A DNA stretch of 64,000 bases. It comes from Brasenia schreberi (lineage: Eukaryota > Streptophyta > Magnoliopsida > Nymphaeales > Cabombaceae). This document shows positions 1-12,500 of this stretch, in pieces; the stretch's first letter is position 1; each line of letters begins with the position of its first letter. The notes beneath the pieces were generated by a model. It was not told the origin of the DNA and searched no databases. It saw only the letters and a list, made by a program, of their open reading frames with translations. Both the position numbers and the translations under genes were made by a program. The stretch is taken from contig JAYKKT010000073.1 in assembly GCA_036023115.1 (NCBI GenBank), positions 19,708,501 to 19,772,500 on the forward strand, in the 5' to 3' direction.

Positions 1-1950
1 AGAAGATTGAATATGTGGGAGGGATTCAAGCGGATTCTGCTTTGGTTTCAAGCAGCATGAGAGGCAAATCAGTCAACGCTGGAAAAATAAATTCACCTCA
101 ACTGTTTCTTCTATTATTGAAGATGGAGGAGCTCGGCCCCTTTCATTATGTTAACAAACGCACTATTTTCTTTTCTTTTCCCTGGGCAGATTTTGAGCGA
201 GCTTTTATAGATTTTTTTCCTGGGTTTTTAGCTTAGCTTCTCGTGTGTGCAAATTATAGTCGTTCCAATTCTGAAATTTCTTGCAAATTTTGACATTGTC
301 AGCGGACACTTTTTCTGGAAAGGTGACGATTTTGGAAAAGGCATACTTGTCAAAATTGAGTTGACAAAATGAAAGCTTTTTTTCTTGGGTTCATTATCCC
401 AATCTCCAGAGTTGCCCTGTTGATTTCTTGGGTTGCACTGGTTGTGGACAATTCATGTAATTTTAAACTTTCACTTAAACTTTTTAACCATTTTGAACCT
501 TGTAAATCATGGTTGGCTAACCGAACATCTGGAACCAAACTGGACCGCCGGTTCGGTTCTGGCAGTCCCATGAACATCCCCAGACTACCTAGCCACTATC
601 TCAAAGAACTCTAATCGGTTGTCTAAGTAGTTGCATATAGTTTTTGGTACCTTATCTTTCAATTCAATTTGAACAGCTCAATAGGATATAGCAAATATGA
701 CAAATGAAATATTATCTTGATTTTCTGCAGTTACATGCAGTTCGAGCTCAATGACAACTAAGAATCTATGTAGCCGACCACACGTGTGTGAAAAGGCTTG
801 GTTTTGGTTCTGCAATGGGATATAGCAAACAGATTTTCTTACCAATGGGCATGGTGATCATAATTTTACTTTTTATCTCGTTGGCTTTTATCATTTCTGC
901 CAACCATGCCTGAAAACCACATACAGAAATTAAAGAACTTCAAACGACAGCCAAGTCGAGGAAATGAAAGCTATGTTGCAATACTACAGAATACCAGTCA
1001 TAAGTTGGACTGTTATAAGCAGCAGCACTATTCGATCATTTTCAACTTGCATTTTGATAATGTGGTCGTTGCAGTAACCATTGCATTGCTATAAGCTATT
1101 TTTGTCATTTTTAATTAGTTTTGTAGATTGATTAGCTTCCATAGAATCTAGATCAAATATAGAATATAATCCCCTCGAAGGAAGGAAGAACAAGGATAAA
1201 GCTAAAATCAACTAACTGTTCCACCATACTTTCAACTGCAAATTTATCAGCAACCTTTATTCAAAATGTGATTATGTGCTTCTAAATGTTCATGGATAAC
1301 AACATATTTAAATCAATCGAACAACAGTAAACTCCTTAAGAAAGATAAAAGAACAAAAAAATTGTGAATAATCCTGTTTGAATGGGCTAGAAAATAATAT
1401 CATGAATCGGTTGAGGATACCATCTGCTGCTGTTTGATTGGTAAGTAGATGGCCACTTAGTGACCTGCGGATCTTTGGCATTTATTGTGTATGAATTCTA
1501 CAATTCTGTTGTCATAAAAGGTCATCTTTCCCATCATCTTTCATTGCCCAACAGAGGAACAGTCTCCCCAGCTCCAAGAAGTACCATCATCATGCGGTAG
1601 ATACTCTACCAACAACTGAAACACATGGTCTACATAACAGGAATTACTATCGAGCATATAACATTAAAGCATCCTCAGGTTCTGTGAAGGGAACATGGCA
1701 CATACCTTTTACACATTCTGGTGGTAGAGAAGTCTGGTGATGCAGGCGACATATCAAGCTAGATAAATGAATTTTGACTGGAAAGAAACGATGTACTCAT
1801 TGCTAGCGATCATAATGAATACAGTTACTGAGTAATGGATTTCCCTGTACCGGTTGTTAGCTGTGTAAGTAGGATAAGAGTAGAGCAGTTGAGAGATTTA
1901 ATTACTTATTCGGCAAACCAACGGAACGCAAAAGTACTCAAGGATCCGAC
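1..1950. other. CDC6 3' flank, mostly non-coding
   Basis: No gene is recognised with confidence. A plus-strand open frame at 3-236 ends in TAG and could be the last exon of a gene entering from the left, but I do not recognise its protein. Around 520-570 is a short piece of a dispersed repeat rich in GGTTC/GAACC words. The final coding exon of the neighbouring minus-strand CDC6 should lie here or be missing; I could not find it. Confidence 0.4.
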
Positions 1951-4868
1951 CTGTAATGCGAAAATGGCATCCGTGACATCAACTTGCAAGGTCAAAACTT
2001 TTGACTTATCTTTCCCCGATTTTCCAAACTTCACCAGTCCCTAAATGCAGAAACAGATAAAGCTGGAATGAGAGATCTGATACCTTGTAAATGGGAGAAT
2101 GAATCAAAGATTTATAGTTGAACAACCTGCTCGGCAAGCAATCCTGAAACAGCTACAAATTCGAGTATGTTTGCTGGAGAGACTTTCCTTGATCTGGCCA
2201 ATTCTGAATAGGCCTTGTACAGCTGTTTTCAGAAGACAGACTTGGGGGATTCAGCAACGTGATTCAAAGGTTTCATGTCGACCTTTTATCTCATATCACC
2301 AATCATTGAGATTATTACTACAAAATGTCCTTACCTCATTCTCTGAGATATTCCTTTTAGTGCGGAAGCTCATAACTGCAGAGCAAAGAATCATCTGAAA
2401 CAGCAAAACAAAACTAAAAGTTAACTGGACAAGCTACCAATGCACTTCTAAACAAGTTTTGAAAGTATACTCAATTGATACTTTCAAAATACGACATACA
2501 CTAATTAATTGATTAGACGCTTCAAAATCAAGTTCAAAAGGCGAAGAGTTCTAAAATAGCATGATCAAGTGCCATCACATTATATTGGGAACAACCAAGG
2601 ACGGAAGAGTGTGTTCTTACTTTGTACATGTGCAAGATCAACCGCCAAAATCTTGGCAGGAAATTTTACCTTCAACAACTCTTTCAAGATGCAAGTAATC
2701 AAATAAAAAAAAATTTAGGAACCGCTATATGCAAAGATTGACAGAGAAAAGTAACCTGTTGATGCAATGGAAGTGACTGAATTGTGTTTACTACTGGGGA
2801 CTTAAATGTCTTTGATAATGCATTCACCATATGGTCAATCCTTACCTGCGAGGAAGATTTTGAGACCACGAGATGAGCACAACTAAGAACTAGTAACATT
2901 ATTACTACTACTACCACCATTATTATTATTATTAGTGAGTAATGATAATGATCATGATGATGATAATAATAATCAACAACAACAATAATAATGCAAATCA
3001 TAAAATAGGTTTTTCAAGTCATTGATGGTAAGCGTGTCCATTGCTACACTTAGGATGCAAAAAGTTCCAAACAATGTCTTGGTGAAGCACAGAAATGGAC
3101 TCACTGGGTTAGTTTTCTCGCTAGGCTGCATGTCACTAGCAAGAGGCCCGAGGTGAGCTGCAAAAGGCTTCTCGCTACTGAATGAGGTCATGATGGCATT
3201 TGAATCTGTGTTTTCTGCCTCTAGGGTCTCAATCGCAAGCCTGCCATTAACAAGGAATAGAAGTGTTAATATCAAAATGATAAATACTCATGACACAACT
3301 GTGAAATAGTTATCATCCTATCTTTACTATATCTGTCTAGTCTTACTTATGCAGTAACATTATGCAATTGTGAGAAATAGAGGATACAAATCTCCTAAAA
3401 TAGCAAGTATAAGAGCTTGCCTGCAAGAATCTAGAGCTTTTCTCATGTCCCCGGAAGCAGCAGCAACTTTCTGTTTTGATTTATGAGATAGAATAAGAGT
3501 TCTTCCCCACATAGTTGTACAAACAGACGAATAGATTTCCACTTCAAATGGGATTGAATATGCATGTGCTAAGAATTAAAAAATGTAGCGTGCAATTATA
3601 TATATATGAGTGCAGTAAAAGCTTGTTCTTTGATATACTCCTCATCAGTGCGACATCAAGAGGTGGCTTCCGCAAAGATAGAGGTCGCAAGGACGGAGAT
3701 GCACATGTCCATATTCCACACTACGCTTCACTGGAAATAAAATGCCAGCCATAGAAAGAGGACCATTCCAGACTCAGAAAGTGAAAATAAAGCCAAACTT
3801 ACTCTTGCGCAGATCTCTAACGCATGAGGCTGAAAGACATCATAGGGGAACACCTGCAAGTTAAAGAAAGCCAAGTTAGGGACCAAGTGATGTCTTATAA
3901 GTTATAATAAATCTATTACTGTCTCATCTACTACAAAACCGTAGTACAGCATTCAACAAGTGCGAAGGCTGTAACAAAAGAAAGAAAGGAGAAAGGCCAA
4001 AAGTCAAAATCATTTCCCTTGTTCCACAGAGGATAAAAAACACTACCTGGCCAATGCCAGGAAATGCATAACTTAATGTTGTGTAAAGACAGAGCTCATA
4101 CAATGAGGAAAATGGTTCTCATATGAGAAACAACAATAACAAGACGATGAAGATTGCCCTATAAAGAAACATGACTAGGAAATCTGAAAAGGAAAGAAGG
4201 CAACAAGCAGTACCGAAATCCTCTTTTGAAGAATCTTGAGTATCTGATCCTTAGAATAAGCACGAAATGTAATGACAAGAGGCTTGCCTGGATCAAATAA
4301 CAAAAACGTCAGAAAGCATGCTAGTACCAAGTTGATAATATGGAAGTACAGTAAAATTCTAGTAAAGAAAAGCCATTTCATCGCAGTCTACATATGCCTG
4401 GTTATAAGTAATAGATGAGTTCAATATTAGCCTTCCCAATGTATAAAGATCAATCCACACTTTTTTGGCAGGAAGGGAAGGGTTTACTTTCATTATCTTT
4501 TGTCATATGGGTGAGCTAATTCCGTTACAGGGGTCACACTTGTGAACTTGGTATACCAATCAATGTTCATATTCAGTTCCTATCATGAATGATAAGGAAA
4601 CATACAATTTAAAGAGTTGAGCTTTGGAAGGAGACGATCAGCCAGATCTATTGCATTTGCTACTCCTGTAATAGTAAAAAGCCAAAGATGTTTAGCTATT
4701 TACATGAGGTATCATCTTAAGAAACCATATAAAACAAAGACGAGTAAAAACTGGCATCTACCTATCAGTATACACCTGGAGAGAGGTAGTGTGGTGATCG
4801 TGAAAAGTTCATAAAGCACAGATCGGTCCTTGGTCACAAGAAAATCGATCTCGTCAACAATCATCAGC
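1951..4868 (-). CDS. CDC6: CDC6 replication-licensing ATPase, C-terminal half (5'-truncated)
   Basis: CDC6 is an AAA+ ATPase that works with ORC to load MCM helicases at replication origins in G1. Ten minus-strand exons join in frame: 4868-4762, 4665-4606, 4287-4214, 3853-3803, 3470-3421, 3240-3105, 2845-2756, 2394-2335, 2222-2127 and 2040-1951, about 271 residues. The first exon holds the Walker B stretch LMIVDEIDFLVTKD. Next come VANAIDLADRLLPKL, the sensor region VITFRAYSKDQILKIL, then KVAAASGDMRKAL and VRIDHMVNALSKTFKSPVV. The last exons encode the winged helix (LYKAYSELARSRKVSP, LTLQVDVTDAIFALQ). Phases agree at every junction. Most donors are GT; the fifth intron uses a GC donor. No Walker A exon or N-terminus is seen before the divergent gene whose coding starts at 6245, and the usual short last exon is not found. 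Family identity is firm. Whether this is a functional gene or a truncated duplicate is open. Confidence 0.87.
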
Positions 4869-5437
4869 CTTTCAATGAGTTGGCAACGGGAAAATGAACA
4901 GTAAGCAGTTGGAGAAAGGGAATCTTATAAAAGTAAATACAATCAGAAGTACAAGGAGATGTGCGTGTATGAGCATGCCTGAGCGCGTGCCCTATGCAGA
5001 TGTACGTGTGAGCTAATGAGACTAAAACATTTTCTTACATAATATTTCTAATAGGTGATTGCTTAGGTTTGAAAAGGCTTAGTTGTTGTTGCAACAGAGA
5101 GAGAAAGAGCATGTGTCCCATCAATGTTAAATTATCTATGTCAATTCGAACCATTGCAAGATGATTACATAGATGAATGATTTAGATAAAAATGAAAAAT
5201 TATATGATATATTTTAGATTTTTTGTCTTTTTGAAAGCAACTTTTTATTTTAAATTATTATATTATCTAATTGAAACAGTCTAGATTAACGTGAATGATC
5301 TTTTCTATATAAAGTGAGAAAGAGAGGTTACCCCGTCCTAGGGTGTTAGACGTGACTTGTTTTAGGTTGGGTTTGTGAGTCGGGTCTAAAATCGCCATCC
5401 ATAAATGAAGGAATAGCTCAAATGAACGCATACTGTG

Positions 5438-5560
5438 CTAGGGTTACAAAGAAAGGCCAAAGCCCTACACACGTTGCGTGTAACCCTCGAGAATTGAACC
5501 CCCCACCAGGAGCAAGAGCAAGAGCAAGAGCGTCAAAGCGTCCGCTGTTGGACGCACACA
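5438..5560 (-). repeat. tRNA-derived SINE, antisense
   Basis: On the minus strand a box-B-like GGGTTCAATTCTCGAGGG is followed by a body ending in GGCTTTGGCC and TTGTAACCC. This matches the plus-strand SINEs near 26.9 kb and 37.9 kb. The head contains a short CTTGCT tandem repeat. Confidence 0.5.
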
Positions 5561-5984
5561 TAAATGCATGTTTTTTTACAATTTGAGACCGATCTGAATC
5601 TCATAAGAAGTGACCAAGTTAAGTTAGTGATTCAAACCTTGGTTACAACTCAAAAGCCAAATTGAACTGATCTTTTTTTTCCAAGTTAAGTTCATTTTTT
5701 AAAAATTTTGATTCCGTTTCGGCTCTAACATTTAAACAAATTCAGTTAATTCTTAGGGTTTGAGAGGCTTAAAATTCAATTGATATTGGGCTTTGACAAG
5801 GGTTTAGAGGAAACCAATTACAACCGAAAACCGAATCGAACCGCCCATGTTATCCCGATAATTTCTTCGGGTTCTTTAGTTCTTCTTTGATTCAGTTTTG
5901 GGTATTTGGTTTGGTTCAGTTAGTGATCCAAGGCAACCAATGCACAGCCAAAAGAGGGAGAGTATGAGGTTCTCGTTTTGTTAA

Positions 5985-6060
5985 GCTAGGTGCACTCTCC
6001 GGTATCGAACTCATAACTATTCACTGTTGAGTCGACCTCCTAACCGAAGGAAGGCCTTTT
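5985..6060 (-). repeat. tRNA-derived SINE head, antisense
   Basis: The minus strand shows a box-A-like TTCGGTTAGGAGGTCG and, about 40 bp later, a box-B-like GAGTTCGATACCGG. It has the same tRNA-like layout as the other SINEs in the window but lacks a recognisable body. Confidence 0.4.
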
Positions 6061-6244
6061 AGCAATTTATACAAATAGATAAGGGTGGTTTCGTAAATAT
6101 TCACTGTAAGGGGAAACGCCTCGTTTTGGGAGGAACGGCGACGGAACGAAGGTCGGTCTTCTTCTTTCTCGTTGTTCATTTTCAGAGAGAGCGCTTCCGT
6201 CTCAAAAGAGGTTGGTGTCGCTGCATCATTCAGGCGGGACGTCC

Positions 6245-9200
6245 ATGGAGAACAGTCGACCCTCCTCTCTGACGGTACGCTCTCCTCTCTCTATAGATTT
6301 CCCGGCGTTCTTTTCTCCTCTAGGTCCCGCGAATTACTATCATTGCTCAAGACTTAACTGTATCTATTTTGAAAACGGTTACCACGAACTCATGTAAGGA
6401 ATTCCCAAAATTGATGTCTTCATCGCGAATACTTGTAAGCCAACGGGAGTAGTTATGATCTTTGCCTGTTTTTGCAGTGAAGTTTCCTTGTTCCTTGAGT
6501 TTTTCATTAGATCCCGAGATGTAGTCGATGCCTTGACATTTATGACTTGAATTTTACGCTGATATGGCCAAAACATCGTCGGGATCTGTGCATTTTTCGT
6601 ATGACTTCCAGTTTCAGTTTTCTTGGTAATGCGGTGTAGATTGGCTGTGGATTAGACCATGGTGCTTACGCCTGGTAGGCTAATCTTCATCCATAGACGG
6701 AACTGTTATCTTGCAGGATTGGAGATCTGGAAATTGGATGCATTGCTGATATTACTTTCTTTGCTCCCGCTTTCTTTATCCTAGTCCACCTTGGTCATTA
6801 GTAGCCCGGTAGGTTCCCAAAGGTCTCACTACTTTTCAAGTTTCAATAGACACCGGATATATCCGATAGAGGGAACAGTTTGTCGTGGAGAGGGAGAGCA
6901 GTGAAAGTCGCTTATTAATTGTTCAAATTGATCTTTGACCCCATAGGCTACCATAACAAGTGACACATTATAATGTCTACAGTTTGCGTTTTGTAGAACT
7001 TTTAAACGTCATTTCTTGTGGTCGTGATCCTTGGGAAAACAATATGGTATCTTGGATTGCTAACAACCAAACAGGTTTCATAAAACAAAAGAAAGTCGTG
7101 GAATCTCATCAATGCTGGATTTTTCTGAATTTTCAAATCCATGGTCATCGAAATCTTTGTATAGCAGGTGGATATTGGTTTAATTGCAAGGTGCTTCTGG
7201 GTTCCTACCGATACAAAAAGTTGTGGTCAGAATCCTGGGCACACTTGAAAAACTGCGAATTCTTTCAAAAAAGAGATCATTGTTGGTCAATTCATGACAT
7301 GCATTTGGGTAGATCTATGTGCAATGCCCAATTTAGCTTGGATGTGGTTCGATTGAGATGGTGTGAGCTAAGACAGCTAAAACATAGACGGATAGGAAAT
7401 GGGTTCCACAGTTGACGACTTTGAGATGAGTCTTGGGCCGCAAATCAGTAGGCAGGATAGATGGGTCAGGAAATATGATAGGAACTTAGTTGTGGTGAAT
7501 TTGGATCGTCACAACAGCTTGGCCAGTTTAGCAACTTGGAATAACAAATGTAAATAAGAGGAGAGAGAGATTAATTCAACAAAAGAACATGAAATAATAG
7601 GGAAACTCCCTCTTCATACACCTCAAATCAACGCTCTTTGGATTCAAATTGCACCTGGTTTAAGTCCAACATCTAACTTATTAACCAACCACCCATCACC
7701 CAACACAATTCAATTGGTTGGAGGAGCAGCAGTTTGAAATACAAATTCAAATCTGTTTTTACATAAACTCAAGAGTGGTATTAGAATGCTGGTTGGTCAT
7801 ATGACATCCAGCTCCTTGTTTCAATGGGTCTTGGATGGCAAACATGTATGGGTTGTGGATCCAGATTCGTCTCAGTGAGTTAGGCATGTTGATGACACCA
7901 TGATTGGGGCCCATGACACCTTTCATGCAGGTCCTAGCATAACCGAGCATATGTTCCTTGCACTCGTCTTCTTGAAGCTAACTCGTGTGTTAGGCACCTC
8001 ATGGATCGTGTTGCACTGGTACTCAATTCTGTTGTGCGCTGAGTGGCTGAGTACATTTAAAGAATTTGTTGGGTCATGGAGGGTGTTGCGTGGGTTGTAT
8101 AATCATTGTCGTCACCTTCCACAATTGCTTTGACAATTTGGCATTAAGTAGATTTCGGGAATTTTCTGATTCATTCTGCATAATCAGCATGTATTTGTCA
8201 AACCATGGATGACATTGTGTAGTACCTATATGTAAGAAATAGTGGGAGTGTCTAGCTTCATAGGAAAAATTCTAGCTCTACTTCCATGTCCAACACAGCT
8301 AAAACCAAAACCAAGCCTTCTCACTAGGTGCAGTCAGTTAGATGGATTCTTACTTGGCATTATGCTTGATGTTGCGTCATGTTCACATGTAACTCCAAAC
8401 AGGCAAGGTCATTTTTATCTTCGAACACTTTTGAGTTCTTCCCCTGCCTCTTTTCTAGGGTTCCCTATGTAACTCTCACATTTTCACTGGAGTTGTACTT
8501 GGTTATCTCTGCTAATGTGCTAGCCATCTTAGTTGCATGTTTCTCGTTTCATCTTTTAGTGGTGACACCTCAACTTTTTCTCGAATAGAGGCCACTTTCA
8601 CCTTAAGCTGAAGGTAGTTTTAATTGCTTTTGCTCAGGCAATGTTAGGCCATGACTTATTGAAGATGTTCAAGTCAAAGTTTGAATGAGGGAATAGTAGA
8701 TTTCTGATGAAAATTTCCTTCTCCTCAAATGTAATATAGAGATAGTAAAGCAACATTTGACTGGTTTCAGCTCAATCTTAGTTGGTGATTTCAGTTATAC
8801 TCGAGAAGGTGTCGAGCAAGCATCACAAAGTTGGAAGGAAACAATAACTGCAGCAATGTTATTGAAACCCACATTAAGTTAACAGCTGGATCCTTTCACT
8901 TCTAAGACAGGTGGTTGCCTTGTGCAACTTTTGATGTATAACTTCTTTTCTATATGCACTCTATTTGTTGAAATCGGTTAAATAAGGACATGATAATAAA
9001 CAAGAGAAGGTTATTGGACAACATTCCTGATGAATGTTAAAGATAATGTAGTTTTAACTGTCAATTATAGTAATGCTACTAGTCATAATTTGCTCTGTAC
9101 ATGCATAGCCTGGTAGTCTGTAGACTCTGTACTCTTAATTGGAGAATGGTGTGCTGTTGTCCTTAAGCAACTAATGTTGGTATCATTTCACTGAAGATCA

Positions 9201-9512
9201 CTTTCCTTCTTTATGGCAGAGTAGCAACTTCTCTGGATTCACCAATCTCTGTAAAGGATTAGCCGTGTTGCTTATTGTTGGATATGCTGTGCTTCAGATT
9301 TTCCCTCCAGCAGTTTCTTATCTTGCACTTATTCCTGCGAGGTATGGTTGTCATATTCTGTATACACAAGCTTGCTTTGTTTCATCATGTCAACTTCCTC
9401 TTCCTTTTGGCATTTATAAGATGCTTTTAAGGCATGCAATCTAGAATGGAATAGGACAGTCTCTCCTTTTGCCTAAAAAAAGAAAAAGAGTTTCTACATA
9501 ACATCTCTCTCC

Positions 9513-9546
<34 letters not shown>

Positions 9547-12500
9547 TGTATTTGTTTATACGCAAGGTGATAGAAAAGGTCTCATCATAGATGAATATAT
9601 AGACACTGCAACAACTCGAGAATTCTCTATCTGTGAACCTCAATAATTAGAGGCCAAGACATAGCAGCCGCTTTAGGTTTTGAATACACAAAGTAAATAG
9701 GAAGTATGTATCTCTGTTTATCTATATGCGTGCCTCTATTGATTTCATGGCTTGACAAGGATTCTGAATTGGGTTTTATTTTATCTAACACGTTCTGTTT
9801 AAAGAATGTTTCCTCTGGTTGCTCTAGTGTATCAGTTCAAATATGCAATTAATGGCTTCCTCTGACTTGTGTTTCTCATCTTGCTTTGCCATATTTTTCG
9901 TTCTGCTATAACAATTATCTGTTCTTTTTCCCTTTCTTTTTCAATGCAAGAACTGCAACCTGTTTGTTTACAATATCCAAAAGCTAAGTGCAGATGTTGC
10001 GGCAGTAAGAGAGTTTATTTCTTTTTTCTTTTCTTTTTTTTCGTTTTCCCTGGTTTTCTTTCAAGTGAGGACTACAATGCATCCGTTTATAATGCTTTAA
10101 CTGCATATGGAACTGCAGTGGGAGAACTTCTCTCTGTGTTTCCTTAAATACATGAACTGAGGCATTTGCTTGTAACAATTGATTTTACAGGACCATACCT
10201 TTTGCTTGGAATCTTTTGACAGCAGGTTATGTCGAGCAATCAGTTGTTGGGGTATGAGTATGTTGCTTTTCAAACCATTCTAGCATCAAATGTATTTTGT
10301 TATCTGCATTTACTAATGCATCTTCTATCCTTTTCGTATTTATTTTTTCATGAGAGAGCGAGTCGGTCATTATTGCAGCACATAGGGGCATTCATCATTT
10401 AATATTTCTTGCTTAATGGAACTAATCGTTCTGTTTATTACTTTTTTACGTTCTATGGTTCTCATATGCAACTCGCTGTAGAAGTGGCTCATTTGTGTAT
10501 ACTGTGGTTTGGCAGTTGGTCATCAGCATCATTGCTCTTCTTTTCATTGGCAAACTGCTAGAGCCTATATGGGGTTCAAGGGAGTTCTTGAAGTTCATTA
10601 TCATAGTCAATATATTAACATCCATTTGTGTCTTCATCACTGAGATCGCTTTATACTACATAACAAGGCAGGAAACTTTTCTGTAAGTATCATCATATTC
10701 TTTAAGAACCAATGTTTTTGGTCTTATGTTCCCAAATATGTGTGGAGTACTTGTATTATTTACTGTTTGGTTGGTTCATCCTTGTTTTACAGCATTTGCA
10801 ATTTCAGTTTATATTTGTCTTCGTAACATCAAATTAGATGCTTACTTCATATAATGTGCATTTACATGCACACATACATGTACACCCACACACTATGTCA
10901 CACATACACCTCTAGGAGGTGGGGTATCGGCATCGACATAGGTGCGACACCGACACCGTGTCGGTGCGGTACCGACACGGTATCATGTATTGTCGACACG
11001 ATCAATGTGTCGAGTCATAATTTTAAAAGTTTATGGTGCACCAGTAGTTTCGATGTTGAAAGCGTCGATGTACGGTGGCACCGTGTAGGACCCGCTTTAG
11101 TTGAGAACTGGCGTCGCCGTGCTGTAATTCACAACAGGCATCCATTGCCCATACCCGATAGAAACTGGCGGGATGAGAGGTGGTGGGTATTGCTGCAATA
11201 ACTGCGGGAAGGCCGCCGGAGGAAGGATCGCTCCGCCGGCTACCGGTGTAGCGTTCCCCGCACCATTATCACCAGAATTCTCACCGCCGCTGCCACCATT
11301 TCCCTTACCTTTCTTACCCTTTCCCTTACTATCACCGCCACCGCCAGCATTACCTTCAGCGGCCTTACTCCCGTTGGAAGGTGTTGTCTCCCCAACCGGT
11401 TTTTCATCCGCGGCCTGTTTCTTTGCAGCACCATTGCTGGATTTCGCATCAATCACTGCTCCATCCCTTGTTTCATCGCCATTGCTGGATTTCGCATCAA
11501 TCACCGCTCCATCCTTTGTTTCATCGCCAGAGCTAGCCTTTTTTCTGGCTGAGGATTGAACTCTTGACCTATCACCTTGAATGTTTAAACGATGCCTAAC
11601 CAAGAGAGACCATGAAGGCATGCACTATTATTAACGCTCATTCTTATAATAAAGAAAAAGGGAAACTCTGCGTTAGCTCACCTGGTAGAGAGCACGACTT
11701 AGAAGATGAATGTAACGAGTTTCGATACCTTGGACGTGCATCACTGGTTTCAGCCTCCCTATTGTCATAAAAAGAAAAAGAGGAAAGAAGACCATAACGA
11801 GCACTAGCTCGGTCGGCTAGGAGTTCACTCAACTCCAATGTACTATACCAGGGCTAGACATGGCTGGTTCAGGTTTGAGTTTTCTTGAAATGAGAAAACC
11901 GGAACCGAATTGAGACCAGGCCGGTTTTGGTTTCAGTTCAAAACAATCGGTTCATGTTTGGGACTTAAATTATTCGGAATAAAAAAATCATTAAAACTTT
12001 TAAAATTTAAAATGAACTTATGAAATATGAAAGCAATATTACATACCTTAGCCGTGTCGCCGCATCCAAAATTTTTGAAATTTGCCGTATCCCGACTCTC
12101 ACCTGTGTCCGCACCCGCACCCGCACCCGTGTGACATAGCTCACACATGAACCATTTTTCTGTTTCAACGTAAACAAACTAATGTTTGGTTTGTAAGATA
12201 AGATTGGGTTGGTTGCTGTTTCTTTTCCCTCCTTTCAGTAGTTCTAGTGATCTTTAATAGCTTGATGCATGATCTTATTATATGCTTTTTTATATGGGAA
12301 TACAAGATGTTTCTGCCCTTGAGAAATGACTGCACCAATTTGTTTTATCAGCTACACTCCGATATCTGGGTTTCAGGCTATTATCTCAGGATTTCTTGTG
12401 GGTATCAAGCAAATTATACCAGATCAAGAGCTTTCAGTACTTTTTGTTCTGAAGTTTACGGCAAAGGTTTAAATCTTCCCTACTGTTGATGGGTATTTTT

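Larger units (their letters stand above)
4869..6100. other. Intergenic stretch, SINE-rich
   Basis: Lies between CDC6 and the divergent TMEM115-type gene. I searched the minus strand for CDC6 N-terminal exons, especially a P-loop GxxGxGKS, and saw none. It holds two antisense tRNA-like SINEs, a 3' tail scrap of an RTE-type LINE near 5070-5095 (the GGCTTAGTTGTTGTTG end) and GAACC/GGTTC-rich repeat words at about 5790-5900. Confidence 0.5.
10893..12139 (+). mobile_element. Non-autonomous TIR transposon, copy A (Pack-TIR type)
   Basis: The element has perfect 11-bp terminal inverted repeats: CTATGTCACAC at 10893 and GTGTGACATAG ending at 12139. It is flanked by 8-bp target-site duplications CCCACACA (10885-10892) and CTCACACA (12140-12147), one mismatch. 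Subterminal regions are rich in CGACACCG/CGGTGTCG words on the left and GTGCGGGTGCGG words (minus strand) on the right. Both ends match copy B at 35419-36087. There is no transposase. The 8-bp duplication points to hAT or a related superfamily; this is inference. It sits in intron 4 of the TMEM115-type gene and carries a GC-rich coding fragment plus a later SINE insertion. Confidence 0.8.

Noticed and set aside
6960..7415. 151-codon plus-strand frame in TMEM115 intron 1
   Set aside because: It is not flanked by usable in-phase splice sites for the gene, has no known domain, and the gene reads through without it.
11173..11559. 128-codon plus-strand frame inside transposon A
   Set aside because: It is the mirror of the GC-rich minus-strand frame; its Pro/Ala/Leu composition is a by-product of that frame.
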